The notes beneath the pieces are model-generated. The model had not been told where the DNA came from and did no database searches. It saw only the letters and a program-made list of their open reading frames with translations. DNA of 64,000 bases from Bacteroidales bacterium (GTDB lineage: Bacteria; Bacteroidota; Bacteroidia; Bacteroidales; UBA1402): NCBI GenBank assembly GCA_017468435.1, contig JAFUIP010000014.1:62001-126000 (forward strand), written 5' to 3'. A program made the position numbers and the translations under genes. The first letter of the stretch is position 1. The number at the start of each line of letters is the position of its first letter. Shown here piece after piece: positions 25,597 to 34,245 of this stretch.

Positions 25597-26598
25597 ATGA
25601 GAGCAGCTATTTACGGCGCAGGTTCTTTGGGAACCATTCTGGGCGCATACATTACGAAAAACGGAGGACAAATCGAGTTGATCAACCGCAACAAAGCACA
25701 TGTGGAAGCCCTGCAAAAAGAGGGAGCCAGCGTGGTGGGCACCGTGCAATTCAAACAATCCGTCACCGCCTACACGCCCGCCGAAATGAGCGGCACTTAC
25801 GACATTATCTTCCTGATGACCAAGCAACAACAGAATCAGGAAGTGGTGACATTCCTGAAAGATTTCCTGGCCGAAGACGGCGTCATCGTGACCTTGCAGA
25901 ATGGTTTGCCCGAATTGCAGATTGCCGACATCGTGGGCGAAAAACGCGTACTCGGATGCACCGTTGCCTGGGGCGCCACCATGCAAGGCCCCGGCGTTTG
26001 CGAACTTACCAGCGAAGCCGACAGCCTCAGCTTTTCTTTGGGAAGCATCAGCAGCCAACGCAACCGCCACTTCGACGAGGTAAAATCCTTGCTCGAAATG
26101 ATGGGAAAAGTTGAAATCGACGAAAATTTTATCGGTACACGCTGGAGCAAATTGCTCATCAACGCTTCGTTTTCGGGCATGAGTGCCGTGTTGGGATGCA
26201 CCTTCGGAGAAGCCGCCAAAGACAAAGCTTCGCGTCGCATCGTGCAAGCGCTCATCAAAGAATGTATCGACGTGTGCGCCAAAGGCGGCATCCGCATCGA
26301 GCCCGTGCAAGGCAAAGACATCGTCATGTTGCTCGACTATAAGAACGCCCTGAAAAAAGCTTTCTCGTTTTTCATCATTCCCATCGCCATTCGCAAGCAC
26401 GCCTTGTTGAAAGCCAGCATGTTGCAAGACATTGAGAAGGGAAAGAAAACCGAAGTCGATGCCATCAACGGCGCCGTTTGCCAAACCGGACGCAAGGTTG
26501 GTTGCCCCACGCCCATGAACGATAAGGTAGTGGAAATCATACACAAAATAGAAGAGGGCACTCTCGCACCCTCTTTCGACAATCTGAAATTGTTCTGA
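25597..26598 (+). CDS. panE: 2-dehydropantoate 2-reductase (ketopantoate reductase)
   Basis: 333 residues. This cytoplasmic NADPH-dependent enzyme makes pantoate for coenzyme A. The Rossmann nucleotide site is at the very N-terminus (IYGAGSLGTILGAYI), and the conserved ATVTLQNGL-type segment is VIVTLQNGLPELQIADIVG. The ApbA_C domain has the catalytic Lys region TRWSKLLINASFSGMSAVLG and the closing Glu/Lys-rich segment KGKKTEVDAINGAVCQTGRK. Somewhat longer than the E. coli enzyme but normal for this clade. Tandem repeats lie just upstream. Convergent with the Na+/Ca2+ exchanger, six bases between stops. Confidence 0.92.
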   Translation: MRAAIYGAGSLGTILGAYITKNGGQIELINRNKAHVEALQKEGASVVGTVQFKQSVTAYTPAEMSGTYDIIFLMTKQQQNQEVVTFLKDFLAEDGVIVTLQNGLPELQIADIVGEKRVLGCTVAWGATMQGPGVCELTSEADSLSFSLGSISSQRNRHFDEVKSLLEMMGKVEIDENFIGTRWSKLLINASFSGMSAVLGCTFGEAAKDKASRRIVQALIKECIDVCAKGGIRIEPVQGKDIVMLLDYKNALKKAFSFFIIPIAIRKHALLKASMLQDIEKGKKTEVDAINGAVCQTGRKVGCPTPMNDKVVEIIHKIEEGTLAPSFDNLKLF

Positions 26599-26604
26599 TT
26601 GTTC

Positions 26605-27552
26605 CTATGAAATATAGCAGATATAAGCAACGTACATAGCCAACATCAGCAGGCCCCCGAAACGGCTTATCTTTCCGCGGATAGCGAAGGCCAAAGGCAT
26701 CAACGCAGCGCCAATCATCACTAAATAATCGACCATGGTGATGCCTGCAGGATGCAAGGGCGACACCTGTGAGCAAACGCCCAGAATGAAGCTGATATTG
26801 AAGATGTTGGAACCGATAATGTTGCCCAATGCCAACTGCGTGTTTTTCTTGAAGGCTGAAGCCACCGAAGCGGCCAATTCGGGCAGAGAAGTGCCTACGG
26901 CCAGCACCGTGATGGAAATAAAAGCATCGCTCACGCCGAAACGACGAGCCAAGACCACCGCTTCTTCTACAAAGAAATGGCTGCCCACCACCAAGAAGGC
27001 CAAGCCAACAATCACCTTGAGAATCATAACAATAAGCTTGTCGCTTCCCTTGCAGGCGACCTCTTCTTCGCGTTGTTCGCTTGCTTGGCCTTTGCCTCCG
27101 TTTCGGAACGACCAGTACAGATAGAAAGCGAAGAAAGCCAGCAGAATCCATCCGTCCGGACGACTCACCACGGAAGTTTTTCCATTAAAAAAATTGAAGG
27201 CCAAAATGGTCAAGACCAGCGAAACGCCAATGCAATAAGGCAATTCAAATTTCAGGTTATCCTTGGTGATGAGCACGGGCGCAATCAAAGCCGTCATTCC
27301 TAAGATCAGGAGAATGTTGCAAATGTTCGAGCCCACCACATTGCCAATGGCAATATCAGCATTTCCGCCCACGGCTCCCACCAGGCTCACCACCAGCTCG
27401 GGACAGGAAGTTCCTATCCCGATGATGGTTGCGCCGATGATGAAATCCGAAATCTTAAACTTTTTGGCAATGGCCACAGAGCCGTTCACCAACACTTCAG
27501 CACCCAACACTACGGCTGCCAAAGACAAAAGCAGATATACCCAAGTCATCAT
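26605..27552 (-). CDS. Calcium/sodium antiporter (CaCA family)
   Basis: 315 residues, about ten membrane helices in two homologous halves. Each half carries an alpha repeat: GATIIGIGTSCPELVVSLVG near residue 40 and ITVLAVGTSLPELAASVASA near 200, the latter with the expected acidic residue. These residues form the ion pathway of YrbG/NCX-type exchangers that extrude Ca2+ using Na+ at the inner membrane. Last gene of a three-gene unit (membrane protein, Na/Pi cotransporter, exchanger) with a 21-base gap to the preceding gene, suggesting coordinated ion homeostasis. Confidence 0.93.
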   Translation of the reverse strand: MMTWVYLLLSLAAVVLGAEVLVNGSVAIAKKFKISDFIIGATIIGIGTSCPELVVSLVGAVGGNADIAIGNVVGSNICNILLILGMTALIAPVLITKDNLKFELPYCIGVSLVLTILAFNFFNGKTSVVSRPDGWILLAFFAFYLYWSFRNGGKGQASEQREEEVACKGSDKLIVMILKVIVGLAFLVVGSHFFVEEAVVLARRFGVSDAFISITVLAVGTSLPELAASVASAFKKNTQLALGNIIGSNIFNISFILGVCSQVSPLHPAGITMVDYLVMIGAALMPLAFAIRGKISRFGGLLMLAMYVAYICYIS

Positions 27553-27573
27553 AACGATATTATTTTTAAGGTT

Positions 27574-29286
27574 TTATACCAAAGCCTGTGATACATTGAT
27601 AATGAAGTCGCCCATTTTTTCCAATTCGGAGACCACATCCAAATAATACACACTGGTAAGGTAGTCGGTTTTATGTTCAATATTATACATTTCTTCTTCA
27701 CGCAATTGGTTACGCACCTCGTTGACACGGCTTTCCGCATTCAAGGCCGCTTCCAGATTCACCGTCATACCGGCAGTACTATAAGCGTGCAAGTTGTCAA
27801 TCATCACATCGTAGGCACGCGACACTTCGGCCACCAGCAATTCCATGTTGTTGAGCTGACGTTCGCTGAAATCCTTCTGATGACTGTTCTTGCGCGAAAT
27901 AATGCGGCCAATGCTTTCACCGCTGTCACCCAGGCTTTCCAGTTCGCCCACAATCTTGTAGAGCGAGCGCATACGGCCGGAGGTTTCGGCACTTACATCG
28001 GAAACAGGCAGATCCGACAGATAATCAGCAATTTCCCTTTCAATACGGTCGGCAATCTCTTCGTACTTCACCAACTTCTGACGATAGGTTTCAAACTCAG
28101 ATCCCGAGGCTGTTTTGATGGCAGACAAAACGTAATCCAGACCTCGTTTGGAAATGGAGGCAAAATGCTCCGTCTCCTTCAAAGCTTGTTCGATGGCAAT
28201 TTCCGCATTGCTTCCGTGTCCGGCCGAGATAAACTTAATCTTGTAGATTTCATCTTCCTTCTTGGCAGGTTCTTTCACAATTCTGGTCACAAGCTTCACC
28301 ATCTGAGGAATAAACCAAATGAGAATCAGCGTGTTGATAGAGTTGAATATGGTGTGAAACATCGATAAGCCATACAAGGCAGACGTCGCCTCCGCTCCTT
28401 GGGCAGACAAGACTTCGAAAGTCGGATCGGAAGGATTAGGCAAGCCCATGGCTTGAATGATCACACCAATAAGGCGGGTAAAGGGGCCGAAAAAAGCCAG
28501 CGCCCAAACCACGCCGAAGAGATTGAAAACAGTATGTGTCAAGGCAGCGCGCTTGGCAGCCGGATTCGCCATCGATGCAGCAATATTGGCCGTAATGGTG
28601 GTACCGATATTTTCACCGAGCACCATGGCAGCCGCCATACTGAAAGGAATCCAGCCCATGCTCAGCATCACCAGCGTCAAGGCCATGGTGGCACTCGAAG
28701 ATTGCAGAATCAAGGTGAGCACCGTTCCCAGCAAGGTAAAAAGCAGCACCGAGCCGAAACCAAAATTGGTCCACGACTGGATGAATGCCAATACTTCGGG
28801 TGTCGATTTCAGGTCGGGCACAGCGTTTTTCATAAAACTCAAGCCTATGAACAAGAGCGAGAAACCGATGATGAATTCAGCTATGTTGCGATGCTTGTCT
28901 TTCTTGGACGTACTGAGAACAAACCCCAGAGCCATCAAAGGAATGGCTAAGACAGAAATATCCATCTTCAAACCGAAGATCGAGATAATCCAAGCCGTCA
29001 TGGTGGTACCGATATTGGCACCCATGATAACGCCCACTGCCTGCATGAGCGTGAGCAATCCGGCATTGACAAAGCCCACCACCATCACCGTTGTGGCACT
29101 CGACGACTGAATGACAGCCGTAATACCCAAGCCAGTCAGAACACCCCTTGCCGGGCTGGAGGTCATGGACGACAAGAAAGAACGAAGCTTATTTCCGGAG
29201 GCTTTCTGCAAACCCGAGCTCATCATGTTCATCCCGTAGAGGAACATTCCGAGCGCACCCAAAAGCGTAAGAAGCTGCAATACCAT
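27574..29286 (-). CDS. Na/phosphate cotransporter family protein with PhoU-like tail
   Basis: 570 residues. The N-terminal 320 or so residues are two Na/Pi-cotransporter repeats with the QSSSATT signature twice (VIQSSSATTVMVVGFVNAG and LILQSSSATMALTLVMLSMG). The C-terminal 200 residues are a PhoU-like helical domain (ALKETEHFASISKRGLDYV, VGELESLGDSGESIGRII). It moves phosphate with sodium across the inner membrane, and the PhoU part probably regulates it. The start lies one base after the stop of the upstream small membrane protein, so translation is likely coupled. Confidence 0.93.
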   Translation of the reverse strand: MVLQLLTLLGALGMFLYGMNMMSSGLQKASGNKLRSFLSSMTSSPARGVLTGLGITAVIQSSSATTVMVVGFVNAGLLTLMQAVGVIMGANIGTTMTAWIISIFGLKMDISVLAIPLMALGFVLSTSKKDKHRNIAEFIIGFSLLFIGLSFMKNAVPDLKSTPEVLAFIQSWTNFGFGSVLLFTLLGTVLTLILQSSSATMALTLVMLSMGWIPFSMAAAMVLGENIGTTITANIAASMANPAAKRAALTHTVFNLFGVVWALAFFGPFTRLIGVIIQAMGLPNPSDPTFEVLSAQGAEATSALYGLSMFHTIFNSINTLILIWFIPQMVKLVTRIVKEPAKKEDEIYKIKFISAGHGSNAEIAIEQALKETEHFASISKRGLDYVLSAIKTASGSEFETYRQKLVKYEEIADRIEREIADYLSDLPVSDVSAETSGRMRSLYKIVGELESLGDSGESIGRIISRKNSHQKDFSERQLNNMELLVAEVSRAYDVMIDNLHAYSTAGMTVNLEAALNAESRVNEVRNQLREEEMYNIEHKTDYLTSVYYLDVVSELEKMGDFIINVSQALV

Positions 29287-29287
29287 A

Positions 29288-29734
29288 TTACTTGGTCTTT
29301 ATCTGATCGAATTCGCCGTAAATAGGCTCAGTAACAGGTCTGTATTCGTAAGGCACATATTCATACAGACGGCAGCAATATTTATTGGCATCTTCGGAAT
29401 AATACACATCCAGACGAAGACTTTTCTGCGTGCCTTCTTCCACCTCGATGTTTGAGAGCGCATCCATATTTCCGTTGATGGCATTCAATACGGACATCTT
29501 CTGAGACTTCTTGTAATACAGCACTTTATTCTGATAAACATCGCCCGTTTCTTTGTCTTTCCACGAAGATTTGAGCACGAAGAAAACCACAATTCCGGTA
29601 ATGAGCACCATGGTTCCGGCAATGGTCATTGAAGATGAAATGGAAAGCACCATTAAAACGACGCCCAACAAAAGCAAAGCAGCAGTGATGATATAATCTG
29701 AAAGAGTTCTTGATTTTACGAATTTAGTTTCCAT
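29288..29734 (-). CDS. Small two-helix membrane protein
   Basis: 148 residues with two adjacent transmembrane helices at about 13-50 (YIITAALLLLGVVLMVLSI and IAGTMVLITGIVVFFVL) and a soluble C-terminal domain with an alternating pattern (LRLDVYYSEDANKYCCRLYEYV). No named family recognised. First gene of a unit with the Na/Pi cotransporter and the Na+/Ca2+ exchanger, one base from the next start, so it may assist them. Confidence 0.8.
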   Translation of the reverse strand: METKFVKSRTLSDYIITAALLLLGVVLMVLSISSSMTIAGTMVLITGIVVFFVLKSSWKDKETGDVYQNKVLYYKKSQKMSVLNAINGNMDALSNIEVEEGTQKSLRLDVYYSEDANKYCCRLYEYVPYEYRPVTEPIYGEFDQIKTK

Positions 29735-29870
29735 AATAATTGTCTTTTTTTGTGCGCAAAGAATAGTCTCGCCATTCTAATGCGCGGATATTAATAATGA
29801 ATAATAGGCAGCCCGTTCAGACGAGTTGCAAGCTAAAAACACCGATGAAATCGGCAAAAAAAGACAAAAA

Positions 29871-30284
29871 TCAAATCCGAAGAACGCTATTCGAGGTGAG
29901 GAGGAAGTTCGGAGAATACCTACGCGATGAGAGCAACAATTGATGGGCGGAATCTCCGATAAAACGATTGATTTCGTAAAACTTGTGATTGAGAGAAAAA
30001 TGACGCTTGTCCACGCGAACCCGCAAACTCTGCAATGGGTTGTTTTTCCAAACCGGGGTGAGCAGATTGCCCTGCGGAGCGGGAAGCAAATCGAAATATT
30101 CGGCAATGTCTGCAGCGGTAGATAAATCGCTTTCAGCATCATGCAGATAGCAAGCATAGACAGCGGCAGTATCTTCGAGTGCCAAAGAATTGTCTTCGGA
30201 AAGGGATGCGTGCAACATGGCGTCGGCAGTACTCAGAATACCGCAGAGCATCATTAACAGACATATCTTTCCGAAAAACTTCAT
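29871..30284 (-). CDS. Small secreted protein of unknown function
   Basis: 137 residues with a clear signal peptide (MKFFGKICLLMMLCGILSTADA) and no lipobox. The mature part has no recognisable domain. A near-perfect promoter at 30311-30341 directly precedes it, which supports expression, and another reading frame on the same strand (29777-30157) lacks such a start and is less likely. It sits between the ion-transport unit and thiD. Confidence 0.62.
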   Translation of the reverse strand: MKFFGKICLLMMLCGILSTADAMLHASLSEDNSLALEDTAAVYACYLHDAESDLSTAADIAEYFDLLPAPQGNLLTPVWKNNPLQSLRVRVDKRHFSLNHKFYEINRFIGDSAHQLLLSSRRYSPNFLLTSNSVLRI

Positions 30285-30310
30285 ATTGCGTCGTTCACAT
30301 TTTGAGTTCG

Positions 30311-30341
30311 CAAATATAAACCTAAATTATTATTTCGCCAA
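30311..30341 (-). promoter_or_regulatory. Promoter of the small secreted protein
   Basis: On the minus strand TTG (complement of 30339-30341), exactly 20 bases, then TATATTTG (complement of 30311-30318), matching both boxes. The -33 box overlaps the 3' end of thiD. Confidence 0.75.
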
Positions 30342-31115
30342 AACAAACAAATGATTCAGCGGTCCGCTGCCTTTTCCCAAATCGAGCATGGCGGCCAGCG
30401 CATCGGAAAGATACTGCTTGGCGGCTTCGATGGCTTGTGGCAGACTCATGCCCTTGGCCAAGTTGGTGGCGATGGCGCTCGAAAGCGTACAGCCCGTGCC
30501 ATGCGTGTTGGGATTGTCGATGCGGCGACCGCGGAACCAAGACAATTGTCCTTGCTGACAAAGCAAATCGTTGGCATCGTTAATGAAATGCCCACCCTTG
30601 CAAAGCACCGCACAATGGTATTTTCCCTCGATGAAAAGGGCAGATTTTTCCATTTCTTCGGCATTTCCGATGTGCATTTCCGACAAAACTTCGGCCTCCG
30701 GAATATTGGGCGTGATGAGCGTCGCCAAAGGAAAAAGATACTGCTTCATGGCTTCCACGGCTTCACTTTTGCTCAGCGTCGAACCGCTGGTGGCCACCAT
30801 CACCGGATCGACCACCACGTTTTCGGCCCGGTAAAATGCCAAGCGCTCGGCAATGGTTTTTACCAATTCGGGCGAGGCGACCATTCCGATTTTCACGGCA
30901 TCGGGACGAATATCTTCGAAAACGCAGTCTATCTGCTCGGCCAAAAATACCGGACTCACTTCCGATATAGATTTGACACCCAATGTGTTCTGAGCGGTCA
31001 GCGCGGTGATGGCTGTCATGGCGTAAGCCCCGTTCATGGTGATGGCCTTGATGTCGGCCTGAATGCCGGCGCCGCCGCTACTGTCGCTACCCGCGATGGA
31101 TAAAACTGTCTTCAT
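30330..31115 (-). CDS. thiD: Hydroxymethylpyrimidine/phosphomethylpyrimidine kinase
   Basis: 261 residues from the ATG at 31115, where the family begins (MKTVLSIAGSDSSGGAGIQA); an in-frame upstream ATG at 31208 would run into thiE. It phosphorylates HMP and HMP-P for thiamine synthesis. The ribokinase fold shows the substrate-binding GSDSSGGAGIQADIK, the DPVMVATSGSTL segment and the anion-hole motif NTHGTGCTLSSAIA near the C-terminus. It lies 50 bases behind thiE in a thiM-thiE-thiD unit. Confidence 0.95.
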   Translation of the reverse strand: MKTVLSIAGSDSSGGAGIQADIKAITMNGAYAMTAITALTAQNTLGVKSISEVSPVFLAEQIDCVFEDIRPDAVKIGMVASPELVKTIAERLAFYRAENVVVDPVMVATSGSTLSKSEAVEAMKQYLFPLATLITPNIPEAEVLSEMHIGNAEEMEKSALFIEGKYHCAVLCKGGHFINDANDLLCQQGQLSWFRGRRIDNPNTHGTGCTLSSAIATNLAKGMSLPQAIEAAKQYLSDALAAMLDLGKGSGPLNHLFVLAK

Positions 31116-31165
31116 TATGTTGTTGTTTTTTGTTTCAAAAAATCTCGTTCGAAAAGCATTTGCGT

Positions 31166-31804
31166 TTAGCCGAACAATTGCTGAGACATTGCGCGTAGAT
31201 TCTTGCAAGCCAACGAAATATCTTCTGCCGCAAAAATAGCCGACACCACTGCCACGCCATCCACGCCACTTCCGGCCAAGAGAGGCATGGTCTTTTCGCT
31301 AATGCCGCCGATGGCCACGGTGGGAATGTTCACTGCCTGGCAAATGGCCGACAAAGTTTCGTACGACATCACATCCACATCGAGTTTGGTAGAAGTGGAA
31401 AAAACGGCACCCAGACCAAGGTAATCGGCACCGCCCGCCTCGGCAAGCAGAGCTTCTTCTACCGTATGAGCCGACACGCCTATCATCATCTTATCACCCA
31501 CGCGCCTACGCACTTCGGCCAAGGAACAATCGTCTTGACCCACATGAACGCCGTCGGCCTGGCAAGCAATGGCCACCTCCACATTGTCGTTGACGATGAA
31601 GGGAACCGCGTAGCGTTTACACAAAGCAGCCAGTTCCTTAGCTTCGCGCAAGAATGCTTCGTCATCGAGGTCTTTTTCCCTCAGTTGCAGGCAAGTGATA
31701 CCGCCTTTCAAAGCCTCTTCCACTTGCTGATATAGCGTCTGACTGCCCAGCCAGGAACGGTCGGTGACGGCATAAAGCAACATGCTCTGTTTATCGCACT
31801 TCAT
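31166..31804 (-). CDS. thiE: Thiamine-phosphate synthase
   Basis: 212 residues. It joins HMP-PP and thiazole phosphate to thiamine phosphate. A TIM barrel with the expected GGITCLQLREKDLD, FIVNDNVEVAIACQADGVHVGQDD, IGVSAHTVEEA, YLGLGAVFSTSTK and VAIGGISEKT. The start at 31804 (MKCDKQ) overlaps the thiM stop by 14 bases and is preceded by GGAGCGAAAT, a rare good Shine-Dalgarno sequence here. An ATG at 31783 just after thiM is the alternative. Confidence 0.95.
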   Translation of the reverse strand: MKCDKQSMLLYAVTDRSWLGSQTLYQQVEEALKGGITCLQLREKDLDDEAFLREAKELAALCKRYAVPFIVNDNVEVAIACQADGVHVGQDDCSLAEVRRRVGDKMMIGVSAHTVEEALLAEAGGADYLGLGAVFSTSTKLDVDVMSYETLSAICQAVNIPTVAIGGISEKTMPLLAGSGVDGVAVVSAIFAAEDISLACKNLRAMSQQLFG

Positions 31805-32615
31805 ATTTCGCTCCTTTCTCCAAAGTTTCTGCCTGTAAATGATACATGGCATCAATGATATAATGACGATAGGTGGCATTACCGTCTTGCTCGGACAGAC
31901 GCGCTTTGGCAATTTCTCCGCAAAGGCCCATGGCACAAACAGCAGCCAAGGTCACTTCGAGAAAATCTTCTTCGGGATTGGCTGCCAGGAAAGCGGCAAT
32001 CAGTGCCGAGAGCTGACAACCCGTGCCGGTAATTCGGCTCATGGCCGCATCGCCGTTGTATATGCAAAACGCCCGATGAGCATCGGCCACGATATCGATG
32101 GCTCCGGTAATGGCAATGACAGCGTCGGTGCGGGAGGCAAAATTCTTGGCAAAAGCTATGGTCGCCTCCAAATTGTCGGCCGTCACTTTATCAGACTGAT
32201 TAGCATCCACGCCTTGCGTATCACCACTTCCGAGCGCCAGAGCCTTTATCTCGGATATATTACCGCGTATCACACTGAAATACGACTCGTTAAGCAATTG
32301 CAAAGCTGTTTCTGTACGCAGATTCGAGGCACCGGCACCCACCGGATCGAACACCACCGGATGCATCATGTCGTTGGCTTTTTTCACCGCTTTGAACATG
32401 GCCGGCACCGTCATGGGATTGAGTGTTCCTATGTTGATCACCAATGCCGATGCAATACTCTGAATATCTTCCACTTCGCGCATATCATCGGCCATCACGG
32501 GCGAAGCACCACAAGCCAGTAGCATATTGGCGCAGTCGTTCACGGTAACATAATTCGTGATACAATGAACCAAGGGCGAATGTTCGCGTAAAGATTGAAA
32601 AATTCTCGTTAACAT
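31791..32615 (-). CDS. thiM: Hydroxyethylthiazole kinase
   Basis: 274 residues from the ATG at 32615 (MLTRIFQSLREHSPLVHCIT), preceded by an AAGGAGGAG stretch. It salvages thiazole by phosphorylation. Family signs are HCITNYVTVNDCANMLLACG, SPVMADDM, VFDPVGAGASNLRT, VIRGNISEI and the anion-hole RITGTGCQLSALIAA. With thiE and thiD it makes a salvage route to thiamine phosphate; no thiC, thiG or thiH gene is in the window. The promoter leaves a leader of only about 68 bases, too short for a normal TPP riboswitch. Confidence 0.95.
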   Translation of the reverse strand: MLTRIFQSLREHSPLVHCITNYVTVNDCANMLLACGASPVMADDMREVEDIQSIASALVINIGTLNPMTVPAMFKAVKKANDMMHPVVFDPVGAGASNLRTETALQLLNESYFSVIRGNISEIKALALGSGDTQGVDANQSDKVTADNLEATIAFAKNFASRTDAVIAITGAIDIVADAHRAFCIYNGDAAMSRITGTGCQLSALIAAFLAANPEEDFLEVTLAAVCAMGLCGEIAKARLSEQDGNATYRHYIIDAMYHLQAETLEKGAKYEVR

Positions 32616-32690
32616 CCTTTTGTCAAGCTCCTCCTTAGAGCAAAAAAATAACCAGAAATAGACCTGACCACTACTTCCGATTACGAGTGG

Positions 32691-32720
32691 CAAAATTAAT
32701 ATATCGATTGATTCTTACAA
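32691..32720 (-). promoter_or_regulatory. Promoter of the thiM-thiE-thiD operon
   Basis: On the minus strand TTG (complement of 32718-32720), 19 bases, TAATTTTG (complement of 32691-32698). It overlaps the divergent promoter for cardiolipin synthase. Confidence 0.65.
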
Positions 32721-32738
32721 AATTTGTTTTTACCTTCG
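32708..32738 (+). promoter_or_regulatory. Promoter of cardiolipin synthase
   Basis: TTG at 32708-32710, 20 bases, then TACCTTCG at 32731-32738 (one base off TAnnTTTG), 38 bases before the ATG. Confidence 0.6.
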
Positions 32739-32776
32739 CCCGAACAAAACAACATGACAAACACTTAACGAAAAAC

Positions 32777-34180
32777 ATGGAAACCTTGCAACTTATTTAT
32801 GCCCTGCTTATTGTGGGATGTCTTATCATCGTTATCACCGAAAATCACAATCCTCGCACCAGTATTTCTTGGATTCTTGCGCTGCTTTTCCTGCCCGTTC
32901 TCGGCTTGCTGCTTTATTTCATTTTCGGCAAAGATCATCGCTACGAACGCATCATTTCAGACGAGGAAAAAGGGCAACTCATGACACTGGCGCAACAGCC
33001 GCAGGCCATGGGGAAACTTAGCGAAAATCATCCTTACCACAGCGTGTCGAAATTGCTGCAAAAAGCCTCCGACTCGCCCGTCTTGAGCGGCAACCGCGTG
33101 AAGGTGTTCACCCTATTTTCGGAAATGATGAACGACATGATGAGCGACATTTCGAAGGCGAAACACCATGTACACGTACAGTTTTTCAAAATTGAAGACG
33201 ACCCGGTGGGCCGAGCGCTGGCCGAACTGCTCATTCGCAAAGCCGCCGAAGGTGTCGAAGTGCGCCTCATGTACGACGACGCTGCCAACATCATGGTAAA
33301 CAGGAATTTTTACAAGTATATGTCTGACAACGGCGTCTTGGTACAATCTTTTCTAAAAGTGCATTTCCCCTTCATCGACCGCGACATCAACTGCCGCAAC
33401 CACAAGAAAATAGTGGTCATCGACGGAATTATCGGATACACGGGCGGCATGAACGTGGCCGAACGCTACGAGAAAGGCATCAAGATTGGAATTTGGCGCG
33501 ACACGCACATCCGTGTGGAAGGACCGGCCGTGGCCCAACTGCAGGTATCTTTCCTTTCCGACTGGCGCTTCTCGACCGGCAAACTCCTTGCAGATGCACA
33601 GTACTTCGCTCAGACATTGCCTTTTGGCGACATCAAGATGCAAATTATTTCCAGCGGGCCCAAGCAACATTGGCAACTCATTATGCAAGGCATGGTGCAA
33701 GCCATCGCCCTGAGCAAACGCTACATTTACATACAGAGTCCTTATTTTCTACCCACAGAGCCCCTGCTGATGGCACTTCGCAACGCTGCCCTGAGCGGCG
33801 TGGATGTACGCTTGATGATTCCTTACCGCGGCGACGACGGACAAAGCACCATGCAGGCTTCGCACTCTTTCCTTCAAGAAATCCTGGAGGTAGGCGTCAA
33901 GGTTTATTCGTATCAAAAGGGTTACATGCACGCCAAAGTGATGGTTTTCGATGACGAATTTTGCACCATAGGCTCTACCAACATCGACTTCCGCAGCCTG
34001 GAACAAGACTTCGAAGTGAATGCTTTTATCTACGACAAAGCCCTAAGCATCAAGATGAAAGAAATCTTCTTGGAAGACGAGAAAGATTGCCTTCTCATAG
34101 AGCCTGAAGCCTGGCAACAACGACCTCGTCTCAAGAAAATCCGCGAATCGCTCGCCCGCCTCATCTCGCCCTTGTTGTGA
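32777..34180 (+). CDS. cls: Cardiolipin synthase
   Basis: 467 residues from the ATG at 32777, just behind the promoter (an in-frame ATG at 32687 lies upstream of it). Two N-terminal membrane helices (LIYALLIVGCLIIVI and WILALLFLPVLGLLLYFIFG) precede two phospholipase-D HKD domains: NHKKIVVIDGIIGYTGGMN and MHAKVMVFDDEFCTIGSTN. It condenses phosphatidylglycerol to cardiolipin at the inner membrane. Length and both catalytic motifs are complete. Confidence 0.95.
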   Translation: METLQLIYALLIVGCLIIVITENHNPRTSISWILALLFLPVLGLLLYFIFGKDHRYERIISDEEKGQLMTLAQQPQAMGKLSENHPYHSVSKLLQKASDSPVLSGNRVKVFTLFSEMMNDMMSDISKAKHHVHVQFFKIEDDPVGRALAELLIRKAAEGVEVRLMYDDAANIMVNRNFYKYMSDNGVLVQSFLKVHFPFIDRDINCRNHKKIVVIDGIIGYTGGMNVAERYEKGIKIGIWRDTHIRVEGPAVAQLQVSFLSDWRFSTGKLLADAQYFAQTLPFGDIKMQIISSGPKQHWQLIMQGMVQAIALSKRYIYIQSPYFLPTEPLLMALRNAALSGVDVRLMIPYRGDDGQSTMQASHSFLQEILEVGVKVYSYQKGYMHAKVMVFDDEFCTIGSTNIDFRSLEQDFEVNAFIYDKALSIKMKEIFLEDEKDCLLIEPEAWQQRPRLKKIRESLARLISPLL

Positions 34181-34188
34181 AAATCGCC

Positions 34189-34219
34189 TTGGAAAAAGGT
34201 ACGAATTGGGTTATCTTTG
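34189..34219 (+). promoter_or_regulatory. Promoter of the aspartate-dehydrogenase-like gene
   Basis: TTG at 34189-34191, exactly 20 bases, TATCTTTG at 34212-34219, both full matches. The start codon follows 26 bases later. Confidence 0.75.
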
Positions 34220-34245
34220 CCACGCTTTTAACAAATTACATCCTT

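Noticed and set aside
25402..26544. Upstream extension of the GH106-like frame to 26544 across panE.
   Set aside because: It is antisense to panE and to the 12-bp repeats; the lipoprotein signal starting at 25401 fixes the true N-terminus.
29777..30157. 126-codon minus-strand frame overlapping the small secreted protein gene.
   Set aside because: Shifted frame without signal peptide; the promoter and signal favour the frame ending at 29871.
32616..32700. Possible TPP riboswitch upstream of thiM.
   Set aside because: Neither CTGAGA nor the second conserved element is present and the leader is too short; only a weak 5-bp hairpin is visible.
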